Positions 53,470 through 62,703 of a stretch of 64,000 nucleotides of DNA are shown piece by piece; positions within the stretch are counted from its first letter, which is position 1; every line of letters starts with the position of its first letter. The notes below the pieces were generated by a model. The model ran no database searches, was not told the origin of the DNA, and saw nothing but the letters and a program-made list of their open reading frames with translations. Made by a program: the position numbers and the translations under genes. Origin of the DNA: Bradyrhizobium sp. SZCCHNS1050 (lineage in GTDB: Bacteria > Pseudomonadota > Alphaproteobacteria > Rhizobiales > Xanthobacteraceae); contig NZ_JAUETR010000002.1 in NCBI RefSeq assembly GCF_032484785.1, forward strand, positions 1,426,001-1,490,000, given 5' to 3'.

Positions 53470-53886
53470 ATGGCTTGCCTTGCGAGAACGATGTTTGCTG
53501 CGCCGAAGTCGCGGCGCTGGCTGACCCTCTCGGTTCTTCTTGCGGGCACCATGTTGAGCACCCAGGCCCTGGCGATCGACGTCGCCAACCAGACCGACTG
53601 GAATACGGCGGTGGCAGCGGTCGCGGCCGCCGGCGCCAACTCGACCGTCACCATCAACATCACCAGCGGCTTCACGCTGTCGAGCTCGCTTGCGCAACTG
53701 CAGGCCGCCAACAGCAACGTCACGGTGAACATCACCGGCAACGGCCAGACGATCAACGGCGCCTCCTCGTTTCAGGGCATCGTCGTCAACGGTGCCAACG
53801 CGCCGACCGTGAACATCTCCAGCCTGGCGATCACCAACACGGCCGCGATCGGCGGCAACGGCCAGAACGGCCAGAACGGCTATTAG
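53470..53886 (+). pseudogene. Autotransporter, N-terminal part up to in-frame TAG
   Basis: 138 codons from ATG 53470 (GGGGA upstream), ended by TAG at 53884-53886. A long signal peptide (about residues 15-37, LSVLLAGTMLSTQALA) leads into a passenger start with Asn/Thr/Ser-rich beta-helix repeats (NSNVTVNITGNGQTINGASS). After the TAG the same frame stays open without a break to 56697 and continues the same kind of sequence. So this is the front end of one long autotransporter gene, not a separate protein. Either the gene is inactivated, or the amber codon is read through, or the base is a sequence error. Confidence 0.8.
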
Positions 53887-56697
53887 AGCGGCGGCCTGGC
53901 CTATGGCTCCGGCGGCGGCGGCGGTGGCGGTCTCGGTGCCGGCGGCGGCCTGCTGGTCGGCAGCGGCGCCAACGTCACGATCGCCGCGGTGACCTTCACC
54001 AGCAACAGCGCCACCGGTGGCGCCGGCGGCAATGGCGGCAGCGCACAGAATGCGGCGGCCGACCCGGTGAATGGCGGCAACGGCGGCGCGGGCGGTGCCG
54101 CGAACAACGGCGGCGCCAGCGGCGGCGGCGGCGCGGGCGGCACGGGCGGACATACCGGCACGCAAGGCACGGCCGGCACCGCGGGCGCCGCGCTCGGTGA
54201 CGGCGGCGGTGGCGGCGGCGGCTCCGGCACCACCAACAGCAACACCTACACCAACAACAATCCCGGCGGCAGCGGCAACGCCAATGGCGGCAACGGCGGC
54301 ACCGGCGGCGACGGCGCCACCAACGCCAGCGGCGCGGGCGGTCCCGGACCCGGCTCCGACGGCGGCGCCGGCGGCAATGGCGGCGCCGGCAATGGCGGCG
54401 CCATCTACGTCGCCACCGGCGGTACGCTGACGATTCTCGACTCGCCGATTTCCGGCAACACCGTCACCGGTGGCGCCGCCGGCACCCCCGGCATCGGCAT
54501 CGGGCCAAGCGCCATCAATGGATTTTCGGCAGCGGCCGGCGCAGCGCAGGGCGCCGGCATCTTCCTGAGCGGCGTGACGGCCAATATCGGCGTGTCCGGC
54601 GGCACCGTGACCTACGGCGACTCCATCGGCGGCACCGGCCTGACGACCGGCGGCGTCAACACGGCGATCAACAAGACCGGCATCGGCACGTTGGTGCTGT
54701 CGGCGACCAATACGTTCACCGGCAACGTCAACATCAGCGCCGGCACGCTCTCGGTCGGCGCCACCGCCAATCTCGGCAACGTCGCCAACGACGTGATCAT
54801 TTCCAATGGCGGCACATTGGCGGTCACCGGCACGACGACGTTCGCCAACGGCCGCGACTTCAAGATTGCCGGGCTGTCGACGATCGACGTAGCCGGCGCG
54901 ACCACGACCACGTTGCAAGGCATCGTCGGCGACGGCGCGTCCGCCGGCACCCTGGTGAAGGCGGGCGGCGGCATCCTGCTGCTCTCGGGCACCAACACCT
55001 ACACCGGCGCGACCAATGTCGACGCCGGTACGCTGCGCGCGGCCTCGGCCGGCGCGTTCGGCGCCAGCACGGTGTTCAGCGTGCTGTCCGGCGCCACGCT
55101 GGATCTCAACGGCTTCAACAAGACGTTCGGCACGCTGAGCGGAGATGGCACCGTCACCGGCGCCAACGCGACGATCTCAGGTTCGTTCGCGCCGGGCAAC
55201 GGCACCCCGGCGTCCTCCATGGCTATCGTCGGCAACCTCGCGTTCCAGTCGGGCGCGCAATACCTGGTGCAGGTGAATCCGAGCACGGCGTCGTTCGCCA
55301 CCGTCACCGGCACTGCGACGCTCGGGGGCGCCGCCGTCACCGCAACCTTCGCAAACGGCAGCTACATCTCCAAGCAATACACCATTCTCACCGCCACCGG
55401 CGGTGTCAGCGGCACCTTCGGCGGCGTCACCAACACCAACCTGCCGGCGGGCTTCAGCGCGACGTTGAGCTACGACGCCAACAACGCCTTCCTCAATCTG
55501 ACGATGAGCTCGTCGGGGAACATCAACCAGCAGAACGTCAGCAACGCGCTCAGCAACTACTTCAACACGAACGGCAGCATTCCCGTCGTCTTCACCGGGC
55601 TGACGCCAGCGGGGCTGACGCAGATCTCGGGCGAGACCGCGACCGGCTCGCAACAGACGACGTTCAATGCGATGACGCAATTCATGGGCGTCATGACCGA
55701 TCCGTTCGTCGGCGGCCGCGGCGACCAGGGCTCTGCGCCCAGCGGCGCGATCGGCTACGCGGAGGAGACGCTCGCTTTTGCGTCCAAGCGCAATCCGAAC
55801 GACGCGCTGGCCGCGATCTACACCAAGGCGCCGGCCGCGCCCGTGGCCAGGCCGGGCTGGAGCGTGTGGGCAGCCGGCTTCGGCGGCTCGCAGACCACCG
55901 ATGGCAACACCGCGCTCGGGTCCAACAATACCACCAGCAACATCTACGGCACGGCCGTCGGCGCCGACTACCGCTTCTCGCCGTCCACGATCGCCGGGTT
56001 CTCGATGGCCGGCGGCGGCACCACGTTCAGCGTCGCCAATGGCGGCAGCGGCCGGTCCGACCTGTTCCAGGCCGGCGCCTTCGTCCGGCACACGGTCGGC
56101 CCGGCCTATATCTCCGCGGCATTGGCCTATGGCTGGCAGAACATCACCACCAACCGCACCGTGACGGTGGCCGGCGTCGACCAGCTGCGCGCCAACTTCG
56201 ACGCCAACACCTTTGCCGGCCGGGTCGAGGGCGGCTATCGCTTCGTGTCGCCCTGGATGGGGTTCGGGATCACGCCCTACGCCGCGGCGCAGTTCACGAC
56301 GTTCAGCCTGCCGGGCTATGCGGAGAATGCGGTCTCCGGCGCCAATACCTTCGCGCTACGCTTTGGATCGCAGAACGTCACCGATACGCGGTCGGAACTG
56401 GGCCTGCGCACCGACAAGGCCTATGCGCTGGCTGATGGCGTTTTCACGCTGCGCAGCCGCTTCGCCTGGGCCTATGACTTCAACCCCAGCCGGTCGGCCG
56501 GGGCCACGTTCCAGACCCTTCCGGGCGCATCCTTCGTCGTCAACGGCGCGCGGCAGGCGCAGAATTCAGCGCTGACCACGGTCTCCGCTGAAATGAAGTG
56601 GCGGAATGGCTGGTCGGCCGCCGCGAGCTTCGAGGGCGAGTTCTCGGATGTGACCCGCAGCTACGCCGGCAAGGGCATCGTGCGCTACACGTGGTGA
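53887..56697 (+). CDS. Autotransporter, passenger and beta-barrel domain (continues frame after amber codon)
   Basis: 936 codons in the same frame as the segment before. The passenger begins with a Gly/Asn-rich stretch (to about 54420), then at least two autotransporter-associated beta-strand repeats (LVLSATNTFTGNVNISAGTL and LLLSGTNTYTGATNVDAGTL). The C-terminal autotransporter barrel covers about the last 270 residues (WSVWAAGFGG onward) and ends in the canonical aromatic residue (GIVRYTW). Without the front part there is no signal peptide; the first internal start is GTG 53989, so the part alone could not be exported. The product would be a surface adhesin or display protein, by family. 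Confidence 0.85.
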   Translation, partial: SGGLAYGSGGGGGGGLGAGGGLLVGSGANVTIAAVTFTSNSATGGAGGNGGSAQNAAADPVNGGNGGAGGAANNGGASGGGGAGGTGGHTGTQGTAGTAGAALGDGGGGGGGSGTTNSNTYTNNNPGGSGNANGGNGGTGGDGATNASGAGGPGPGSDGGAGGNGGAGNGGAIYVATGGTLTILDSPISGNTVTGGAAGTPGIGIGPSAINGFSAAAGAAQGAGIFLSGVTANIGVSGGTVTYGDSIGGTGLTTGGVNTAINKTGIGTLVLSATNTFTGNVNISAGTLSVGATANLGNVANDVIISNGGTLAVTGTTTFANGRDFKIAGLSTIDVAGATTTTLQGIVGDGASAGTLVKAGGGILLLSGTNTYTGATNVDAGTLRAASAGAFGASTVFSVLSGATLDLNGFNKTFGTLSGDGTVTGANATISGSFAPGNGTPASSMAIVGNLAFQSGAQYLVQVNPSTASFATVTGTATLGGAAVTATFANGSYISKQYTILTATGGVSGTFGGVTNTNLPAGFSATLSYDANNAFLNLTMSSSGNINQQNVSNALSNYFNTNGSIPVVFTGLTPAGLTQISGETATGSQQTTFNAMTQFMGVMTDPFVGGRGDQGSAPSGAIGYAEETLAFASKRNPNDALAAIYTKAPAAPVARPGWSVWAAGFGGSQTTDGNTALGSNNTTSNIYGTAVGADYRFSPSTIAGFSMAGGGTTFSVANGGSGRSDLFQAGAFVRHTVGPAYISAALAYGWQNITTNRTVTVAGVDQLRANFDANTFAGRVEGGYRFVSPWMGFGITPYAAAQFTTFSLPGYAENAVSGANTFALRFGSQNVTDTRSELGLRTDKAYALADGVFTLRSRFAWAYDFNPSRSAGATFQTLPGASFVVNGARQAQNSALTTVSAEMKWRNGWSAAASFEGEFSDVTRSYAGKGIVRYTW

Positions 56698-56748
56698 CGC
56701 GCGGAGCTCCGCGCGGCACATCCGCGCGGCGCCCCGATCACCCGACGG

Positions 56749-57366
56749 TCAGGTCATCGCGCTCGGATGCAGCACCGGCGCATAGCCCGCCTGGATCGCG
56801 CGCAGCGTCGAGGGCGGGGTCAGCAGCAACGCGTCGGTGATCCCTGCGCGTGGCGCGTCATAGCCCGCCGCCGACCAGGGCAGCGCCCTGCCTTTTCGGA
56901 TCAGAAAGCTCTCCTCGCCTGCCTGCACCATGGCCCCGTCAGGCAAGGCGGCGAGCGGCGTCGGCAGCGGATGCAGGCGCTTGCGACCGCGATCGAGGCG
57001 CTCGCGATGGAGCACGCGATCAATCTCGGAGATGCGCAGAGCCCCGACGCCGTTGCCCTCTTGCCATGCGGTGCGAAACCTCTTGGCGTCGTCGCGGCGG
57101 CAGTAGAAGCAGGGGCGATGACCGGCGGCGAGCGCGGTCGCCTCGTCAAGGAAGAACAGCTCGGTCCAGCTTTGCGTTGCCATGACCTTGCGGCGCTTGC
57201 CGCGAAACTCGCACAGGCAGACCAGCCAGGCGGGACTCGACCAGCGCCGGTTCAGCAGCGTCTTCGTCGCGGGGTCGTGGATGATGCCGCGATTTCCGGT
57301 GAAGAGGCCGCGATGCGGCGCGGCGACGATATCGCCCATCGGCGTGACGCGGTTCTGCAGCGGCAT
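56749..57366 (-). CDS. Conserved hypothetical protein
   Basis: 205 residues starting at ATG 57366. No signal or membrane segment. A CFYCRRDDAKRF motif near residue 85 and earlier Cys residues (VCLCEFRGK) give a CxC plus CxxC arrangement that could hold a metal. The sequence has the even composition of a real protein and is of a type found annotated as hypothetical in many rhizobia. Function unknown. Confidence 0.75.
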   Translation of the reverse strand: MPLQNRVTPMGDIVAAPHRGLFTGNRGIIHDPATKTLLNRRWSSPAWLVCLCEFRGKRRKVMATQSWTELFFLDEATALAAGHRPCFYCRRDDAKRFRTAWQEGNGVGALRISEIDRVLHRERLDRGRKRLHPLPTPLAALPDGAMVQAGEESFLIRKGRALPWSAAGYDAPRAGITDALLLTPPSTLRAIQAGYAPVLHPSAMT

Positions 57367-57381
57367 GGCGAGCCTTCGGCT

Positions 57382-57459
57382 GGCGAATAGCGAATGGGGA
57401 GTAGCGAATAGCGAACGCCTCGCCCACCCGAATTCCCTATTCGCTACTCCCTATTCGCC
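57382..57459. repeat. Palindromic intergenic repeat, family E
   Basis: GGCGAATAGCGAATGGGGAG with TAGCGAATAGCGAA at the left pairs imperfectly with TTCCCTATTCGCTACTCC and CTATTCGCC at the right. The only copy in the window; the CTATTCGCTACTC core is typical of a repeat family in Bradyrhizobium-type genomes, from memory. Confidence 0.7.
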
Positions 57460-57470
57460 ACTCTCCGGGC

Positions 57471-57992
57471 TTACGCCGCCCCGTCGCGCAGTGGCGGCGC
57501 GAACGACAGCGCGGTGTCCCAGGGGAAGAAGATCCAGGTGTCCTGCGACACCTCGGTGATGAAGGTGTCGACCAGCGGCCGGCCCTTCGGCTTGGCGTAG
57601 ACGGTGGCGAAATGGGCGTCGGGGAGGATCTCGCGGACCATGCGTCCGGTCTTGCCGGTGTCGACGAGATCATCGACGATCAGGAGCCCCTTGCCGGTGC
57701 CGCCGCCGAGTTGCGCCGTGTCGGCCGAGATGCCCTTCAGGACCTGCAGCTCGCCCTGCTTGGTGTGGTCATAGCTCGCGATGCAGATCGTATCGATGAC
57801 GCGCACGCCAAGCTCGCGCGCCACGATCGCCGCCGGCACCAGTCCGCCGCGGGTGATGGCCACGACGGCATGAAACGGCCCGATCTCGTTCAGCCGCCAG
57901 GTCAGCGCCCGGCAATCGCGATGAAACTGGTCCCAGGACACCGGGAAGGCCCGGCCCGCGCGCTCCTCTGCACTCAAAGTCTTGTCTGGCAT
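57471..57992 (-). CDS. gpt: Xanthine phosphoribosyltransferase
   Basis: 173 residues from ATG 57992. Type I phosphoribosyltransferase fold with the PRPP-binding loop [14 protein letters not shown] and the upstream [12 protein letters not shown]. The size and the C-terminal aromatic segment (TWIFFPWDT) fit Gpt-type xanthine-guanine phosphoribosyltransferase, which turns xanthine or guanine and PRPP into the nucleotide for purine salvage. An added frame upstream to 58025 is not needed. Confidence 0.9.
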   Translation of the reverse strand: MPDKTLSAEERAGRAFPVSWDQFHRDCRALTWRLNEIGPFHAVVAITRGGLVPAAIVARELGVRVIDTICIASYDHTKQGELQVLKGISADTAQLGGGTGKGLLIVDDLVDTGKTGRMVREILPDAHFATVYAKPKGRPLVDTFITEVSQDTWIFFPWDTALSFAPPLRDGAA

Positions 57993-58030
57993 CTCATCTC
58001 GTCCGTGAGTTCTCGACAGCTGCACCTGCT

Positions 58031-58768
58031 TTAGCGCGTCACGTCGAGCCCGGCGAGCATCTCCTTCACGGCTGCCATCGCGGCCGACAGCTTGTCCTGG
58101 TCGCGCGAGCGCACGACGAGATGCGTGTTCGGCTTCTGGTCCTCGTCGATGAAGGGATAGCTGCCGATGATGGTGTCCGGATGCGCCTTGGCGATCTCGC
58201 GCAGGGGGCCGCCGATGTCGCCCTCGCGGGCATTGGCGCGCACAGTCTCCGACAGCATGCGCACGCCCGATTTCAGCTTCGGCGCGACGATGTCCATCAT
58301 CGCCTGCATGATCGACGGCACGCCGGCCATGACGATGACGTTGCCGAGCTTGAAGCCGGGCGCCAGGATGGTGGCGCTCTGGATCAGCTCGGCGCCGTCG
58401 GGGATGCGCGCCATGCGCAGCCGCGCCTCGTTGAGCTCCTGCTCGCTCCAGCGCTCGCGGAAGCGCGCCACCACCTCGGGATGGTGGTCGATGCCGACGC
58501 CGAACGCCTTGGCGATCGCATCCGCGGTGATGTCGTCATGGGTCGGACCGATGCCGCCGGTCGTGAACACATAGGTGTAGCGGTGCCGCAGCGCATCGAG
58601 CGCCGCGATGATGTCCGGCTCGTCGTCCGAGACCACCCGGACCTCCTTGAGGTCGATGCCCAGATTGGTCAGGTATTCGGCGATGAAGCCGATGTTCTTG
58701 TCCTTGGTGCGGCCGGACAGGATCTCGTCGCCGATGACCAGCAACCCCGCGGTGACGATCTCGCTCAT
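58031..58768 (-). CDS. Competence/damage-inducible CinA-like protein, MoCF-biosynthesis domain only
   Basis: 245 residues from ATG 58768 (AGGAG 5 nt upstream). The MoaB/Mog-like fold is clear: [37 protein letters not shown] and [14 protein letters not shown]. It corresponds to the COG1058 part of CinA; the C-terminal deamidase domain is absent, which is normal for the short alphaproteobacterial form. Bifunctional relatives hydrolyse ADP-ribose or NMN. The exact reaction here is not known. It ends 39 nt before the start of the gpt gene on the same strand. Confidence 0.9.
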   Translation of the reverse strand: MSEIVTAGLLVIGDEILSGRTKDKNIGFIAEYLTNLGIDLKEVRVVSDDEPDIIAALDALRHRYTYVFTTGGIGPTHDDITADAIAKAFGVGIDHHPEVVARFRERWSEQELNEARLRMARIPDGAELIQSATILAPGFKLGNVIVMAGVPSIMQAMMDIVAPKLKSGVRMLSETVRANAREGDIGGPLREIAKAHPDTIIGSYPFIDEDQKPNTHLVVRSRDQDKLSAAMAAVKEMLAGLDVTR

Positions 58769-58996
58769 GGTTTCTCCTCGCATCTGTCGTCTCTTTTGGC
58801 CCGCCACGGCGCCAATGTCATCCGGAACGTCGCAGTCTATGCCGCGGATTTGAGCACCACGCAGCCGGTTTTTCGGGCACGGCCTTAGCACCCCCCACGA
58901 AATGCCGCAGGAGAATGCATATCGCGCTGGCCCGGCCCTTGCTACCATCCCGAGGAGTCATGCAGTGTATGGCGAGGCTGGGACACACGGGCATCT

Positions 58997-60415
58997 ATGG
59001 CAGTTGCGTTCGACGAAATGAACGGGCCGGGCGGCGAGGTCCGTCAGGCTTATCAGGAGCTGTCGCGGTGGCTGAAGGAAACGCCGCCGGAGGCGCTGGA
59101 GTATCGCCGCCACGAGGCGGAGCTGCTGTTCCGGCGAATCGGCATCACCTTCGCGGTCTACGGCGAGGCCGAGGCGCAGGAGCGGCTGATCCCGTTCGAC
59201 GTGATCCCGCGCATCCTCTCGGGCAAGGAATGGACCCTGCTGGAGAAGGGACTGAAGCAGCGCGTCAAGGCGCTGAACATGTTCCTGCGCGACATCTATC
59301 ATGGCCGGGACATCCTCCGCGCCAACGTCATCCCGGATGACTTGATCTTCCAGAACCCGGTGTTCCGCCCGGAGATGAACGGCCAGGACGTGCCGCACGA
59401 CGTCTACGTCCATATCGCCGGCATCGACATCGTGCGCGTCGACGCCAACGACTTCATCGTGCTCGAGGACAACGCGCGCACGCCGTCGGGCGTGTCCTAC
59501 ATGCTGGAAAACCGCGAGATCATGATGCGGCTGTTTCCGGACCTGTTCGCGCGCCACCGCGTCGCGCCGGTCGAGCGCTATCCGGACGAATTGCTGTCGG
59601 CGTTGCGCTCGGTGGCGCCGCTCAGCGCCTCGGCCGAGCCGACGGTGGCGCTGATGACACCGGGCATCTACAACTCCGCCTATTACGAGCACTCGTTCCT
59701 GGCCGACAAGCTCGGTATCGAGCTGGTCGAGGGCCGCGACCTCATCGTCAAGAACGACGAGGTGTTCATGCGCACCACCGAGGGGCTGAAGCGGGTCGAC
59801 GTGATCTACCGCCGCGTCGACGACGACTTCCTCGACCCCCTCACCTTCCGCCCGGACTCGGCGCTCGGCGTGCCCGGCCTGATGTCGGCCTATGTCGCCG
59901 GCAACGTGACGCTCGCCAACGCGGTCGGCACCGGCATCGCCGACGACAAGGCGATCTACTCCTACATGCCCGATGTCGTGAAGTTCTATCTCGGCGAGGA
60001 GCCGATCCTGAAGAACGTGCAGACCTGGCGCTGCCGCGAGCCGCAGGATCTGTCCTACGTGCTCGACCATCTCGGCGAGCTCGTCGTCAAGGAGGTGCAC
60101 GGCTCGGGCGGCTACGGCATGCTGATCGGCCCGGCCGCGACCAAGGCGACCATCGAGGCGTTCCGCGACAAGCTGAAGCGCGAGCCGGAGGGCTTCATCG
60201 CGCAGCCGACGCTGGCGCTCTCGACCTGCCCCACCTGCGTCGCGTCTGGCCTGGCGCCGCGCCATGTCGATTTGCGCCCGTTCGTGCTGACGGGACGCGA
60301 CCGCACCACCATCGTACCCGGCGGCCTCACCCGCGTGGCGCTGAAGGAAGGCTCGCTGGTGGTGAATTCCAGCCAGGGCGGCGGCACCAAGGACACATGG
60401 GTGCTGGATGAGTAA
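58997..60415 (+). CDS. Circularly permuted ATP-grasp protein of the Anbu operon
   Basis: 472 residues, COG2308 type (CP_ATP-grasp_2). Landmarks: ERLIPFDVIPRILSGKEW, the ATP-binding stretch FIVLEDNARTPSGVSYMLEN and the later glycine-rich loop VKEVHGSGGYGML. By family it is a carboxylate-amine ligase that makes a peptide-like bond with ATP. It is the first of four co-directional genes (ATP-grasp, alpha-E, transglutaminase, Anbu), an operon known from comparative genomics and proposed to attach and process a small peptide tag. Confidence 0.9.
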   Translation: MAVAFDEMNGPGGEVRQAYQELSRWLKETPPEALEYRRHEAELLFRRIGITFAVYGEAEAQERLIPFDVIPRILSGKEWTLLEKGLKQRVKALNMFLRDIYHGRDILRANVIPDDLIFQNPVFRPEMNGQDVPHDVYVHIAGIDIVRVDANDFIVLEDNARTPSGVSYMLENREIMMRLFPDLFARHRVAPVERYPDELLSALRSVAPLSASAEPTVALMTPGIYNSAYYEHSFLADKLGIELVEGRDLIVKNDEVFMRTTEGLKRVDVIYRRVDDDFLDPLTFRPDSALGVPGLMSAYVAGNVTLANAVGTGIADDKAIYSYMPDVVKFYLGEEPILKNVQTWRCREPQDLSYVLDHLGELVVKEVHGSGGYGMLIGPAATKATIEAFRDKLKREPEGFIAQPTLALSTCPTCVASGLAPRHVDLRPFVLTGRDRTTIVPGGLTRVALKEGSLVVNSSQGGGTKDTWVLDE

Positions 60416-60504
60416 GCCTCGCCGCCCTCGCTTCACGCGCTTCGTTCCCGTGCATGCCTTCCCCGTCGCAGGGGCGGGTTCACATCGCACCTCATAGATT
60501 GCCC

Positions 60505-61449
60505 ATGCTGTCGCGCACCGCCGAAAATCTGTACTGGCTGGCCCGCTACGTCGAGCGCGCCGAGTACCTCGCCCGCACCATCGACGCCACCCTGCGCGTC
60601 ACGGCGCTTCCCGCGGCCTATATCGGCAAGACCAATGAGTGGGAATCGGCGCTGATGACCGCCGGCGTCAATGTCAGCTTCTACGAGCATTACTCCGAGG
60701 CCAACGAGCAGAACGTCGTCGAATATCTCTCGTTCAACCAGTCGAACCCGTCCTCGATCAAGAACTGCATCGAGGCCGCCCGCCTCAACGCCCGCTCGGT
60801 GCGGACGGCGCTGACGTCGGAGATGTGGGACACCCTCAACGGCTCCTGGATCGAGCTCCAGGAGGTCTGGAGCAAGGGCACCAAGACGCGCGAGGAGCTG
60901 GCGCGCTTCCTGCGCTTCGTGCAGGAAACCTCGCTGCGCTTCGACGGCTCGGCCTACCGGACCATGCTGCGCAACGACGCCTACTGGTTCTCGCGGCTCG
61001 GGCTGCATCTGGAGCGCGCCGACAACACCGCCCGCATCCTCGACGTCAAATATCACGTGTTACTGCCCGAGGAGGAGCATGTCGGCGGCCCGCTGGACTA
61101 TTATCAGTGGACCTCGATCCTGCGTTCGGTCTCGGCGCTCACGGCCTATCACTGGGTCTATCGCGAGACGCTGAAGCCCTGGCTGATCGCGGACCTCTTG
61201 ATCCTCAACGACACGCTGCCGCGCTCGCTGGCGAGCTGCTACGGCAACCTCGTCCGCAATCTCGACCAGATTGGCGTCGCCTATGGCCGCCAGGGGGCCG
61301 CGCAGCGCCATGCCCGCGGCGTCCGCAACCGGCTCGACCACTCCAACATGGACGACATTTTCCAGCGCGGCGTGCACGAGTTCATCCAGGAGTTCATCGC
61401 CGACAATTCACGGCTCGGAGAGATCATCACCAAGCAGTATCTGATCTGA
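60505..61449 (+). CDS. Alpha-E domain protein of the Anbu operon
   Basis: 314 residues from ATG 60505; the upstream frame to 60454 is not supported. An all-helical COG2307 protein starting with LSRTAENLYWLARYVERAEY, which is the family signature, and containing SLRFDGSAYRTMLRNDAYWF. Often found fused to or next to the ATP-grasp partner. Its biochemical role is unknown; a conserved acidic and His/Arg set suggests catalysis or ligand binding. It lies 89 nt after the ATP-grasp gene. Confidence 0.9.
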   Translation: MLSRTAENLYWLARYVERAEYLARTIDATLRVTALPAAYIGKTNEWESALMTAGVNVSFYEHYSEANEQNVVEYLSFNQSNPSSIKNCIEAARLNARSVRTALTSEMWDTLNGSWIELQEVWSKGTKTREELARFLRFVQETSLRFDGSAYRTMLRNDAYWFSRLGLHLERADNTARILDVKYHVLLPEEEHVGGPLDYYQWTSILRSVSALTAYHWVYRETLKPWLIADLLILNDTLPRSLASCYGNLVRNLDQIGVAYGRQGAAQRHARGVRNRLDHSNMDDIFQRGVHEFIQEFIADNSRLGEIITKQYLI

Positions 61450-61620
61450 GCGCCTGGAGCGCGGCGAATACGGCGATGGGCGGCCGTCGGACTGTGACTG
61501 CGAGACCACGTCCGGCACCCGGCCCCTGCCCTCCGCCCGAGGGATCCTCCTTCCCCCTTTCAGGGAGAGGTGAAACGAGCTACCGCGGACAGTACATCTG
61601 ACGAAGACTGGTCGACCGCC

Positions 61621-62469
61621 ATGCGCCTGCGTATCTCCCATTCCACCACCTACCGCTACGAGCCGGCGGCGACCGGCGCGATCCAGATCATCCGCATGAC
61701 GCCCGGCAGCAATGACGGCCAATATGTGGCGGAGTGGCAGATCGACGTGTCGACCGATTCCCGCCTCGACATGCACGAGGACGCATTCGGCAACGTCACC
61801 CACGTGATCACGCATGGCGCGCTCGAGGACCTCACGATCACCGCCGAAGGACTGGTCGAGACCCACGACACCGGCGGCGTGCTGAAGGGAGCGGACGAAC
61901 GCTTCCCGCCCAGCTTCTTCCTCCGGCAGACGCCGCTCACGGCCGCAAATGCGGCCATGGCCGCCGTCGTGCGCGATCTGCGCGCGGAGTCGGAGAGCGA
62001 CGTACTCGGCCTCCTGCACACGCTGATGATGCAGGTCTACGAGCACATGACCTTCGACGAGGATCCGACCCACAGCGGCACCTCGGCGGCGGAAGCCTTC
62101 GTGCTGAAGCGCGGCGTCTGCCAGGACTATGCGCATATCTTCATCGCCTGCGCGCGCGCCGCCGGCATTCCCGCGCGTTTCGTATCCGGCCACTTCCTGC
62201 GTTCCGATGGTGCAGCGCACCAGGAGGCCGGCCATGCCTGGGCGGAAGCCTATGTACCGGATCTCGGCTGGGTCGGTTTCGACGCCGCCAACTGCATCTG
62301 CACCACCGACGCTCATGTCCGGGTCGCGATCGGGCTCGATTATCTCGGTGCGGCGCCGGTGCGCGGCACACGCTATGGCGGCGGCACCGAGACGCTCACC
62401 GTGAAAGTGAAGGTCGAGCAGGTCGGCCGCGGCGGTCCGTCGCAATCCCAGTCGCAGCGGCAGTCCTGA
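61621..62469 (+). CDS. Transglutaminase family protein of the Anbu operon
   Basis: 282 residues from ATG 61621. The N-terminal beta domain (RISHSTTYRYEPAATGAIQI) precedes the papain-like core: catalytic Cys in RGVCQDYAHIFIACARAAGI, His in EAGHAWAEAYVPDLGW and Asp in FDAANC. It is a COG1305 transglutaminase-like peptidase or amide ligase, likely cytosolic. It starts 171 nt after the alpha-E gene. Position in the operon fits trimming or transfer of the peptide built by the ATP-grasp enzyme. Confidence 0.92.
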   Translation: MRLRISHSTTYRYEPAATGAIQIIRMTPGSNDGQYVAEWQIDVSTDSRLDMHEDAFGNVTHVITHGALEDLTITAEGLVETHDTGGVLKGADERFPPSFFLRQTPLTAANAAMAAVVRDLRAESESDVLGLLHTLMMQVYEHMTFDEDPTHSGTSAAEAFVLKRGVCQDYAHIFIACARAAGIPARFVSGHFLRSDGAAHQEAGHAWAEAYVPDLGWVGFDAANCICTTDAHVRVAIGLDYLGAAPVRGTRYGGGTETLTVKVKVEQVGRGGPSQSQSQRQS

Positions 62470-62497
62470 ATTCTGGAACGCGCGCTCCACCCATGGT

Positions 62498-62600
62498 GTC
62501 GTTCCGGGGCGCGCGAAGCGCGAGCCCGGAATCCATCGGGTGGCAGAATGCACGGAGCGATGGATTCCGGGTTCGTCGCTTCGCTCCGCCCCGGAATGAC
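62498..62600. repeat. Palindromic intergenic repeat, family A, copy 5
   Basis: GTCGTTCCGGGGCGCGCGAA with GCGAGCCCGGAATCCATCG at the left, CGATGGATTCCGGG and GCCCCGGAATGAC at the right. It sits between the transglutaminase and Anbu genes within the operon. Confidence 0.85.
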
Positions 62601-62703
62601 GACCTTTTGTGGAGCGACCGCTCATTCCGGCTTCGACATTGGCGGGGGTGGACGGGAGGCCGATTTTCGCTAGTAATTCGCGCAATGGCTCGAGGGGACT
62701 GAG

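Noticed and set aside
53455..54918. 487-codon minus-strand frame opposite the autotransporter
   Set aside because: Gly/Ala/Val repeats mirror the Gly-rich passenger codons; no start signal or domain.
8811..62600. CRISPR array
   Set aside because: The repeats are dispersed single palindromes with no regular spacers; no cas gene motifs were seen.
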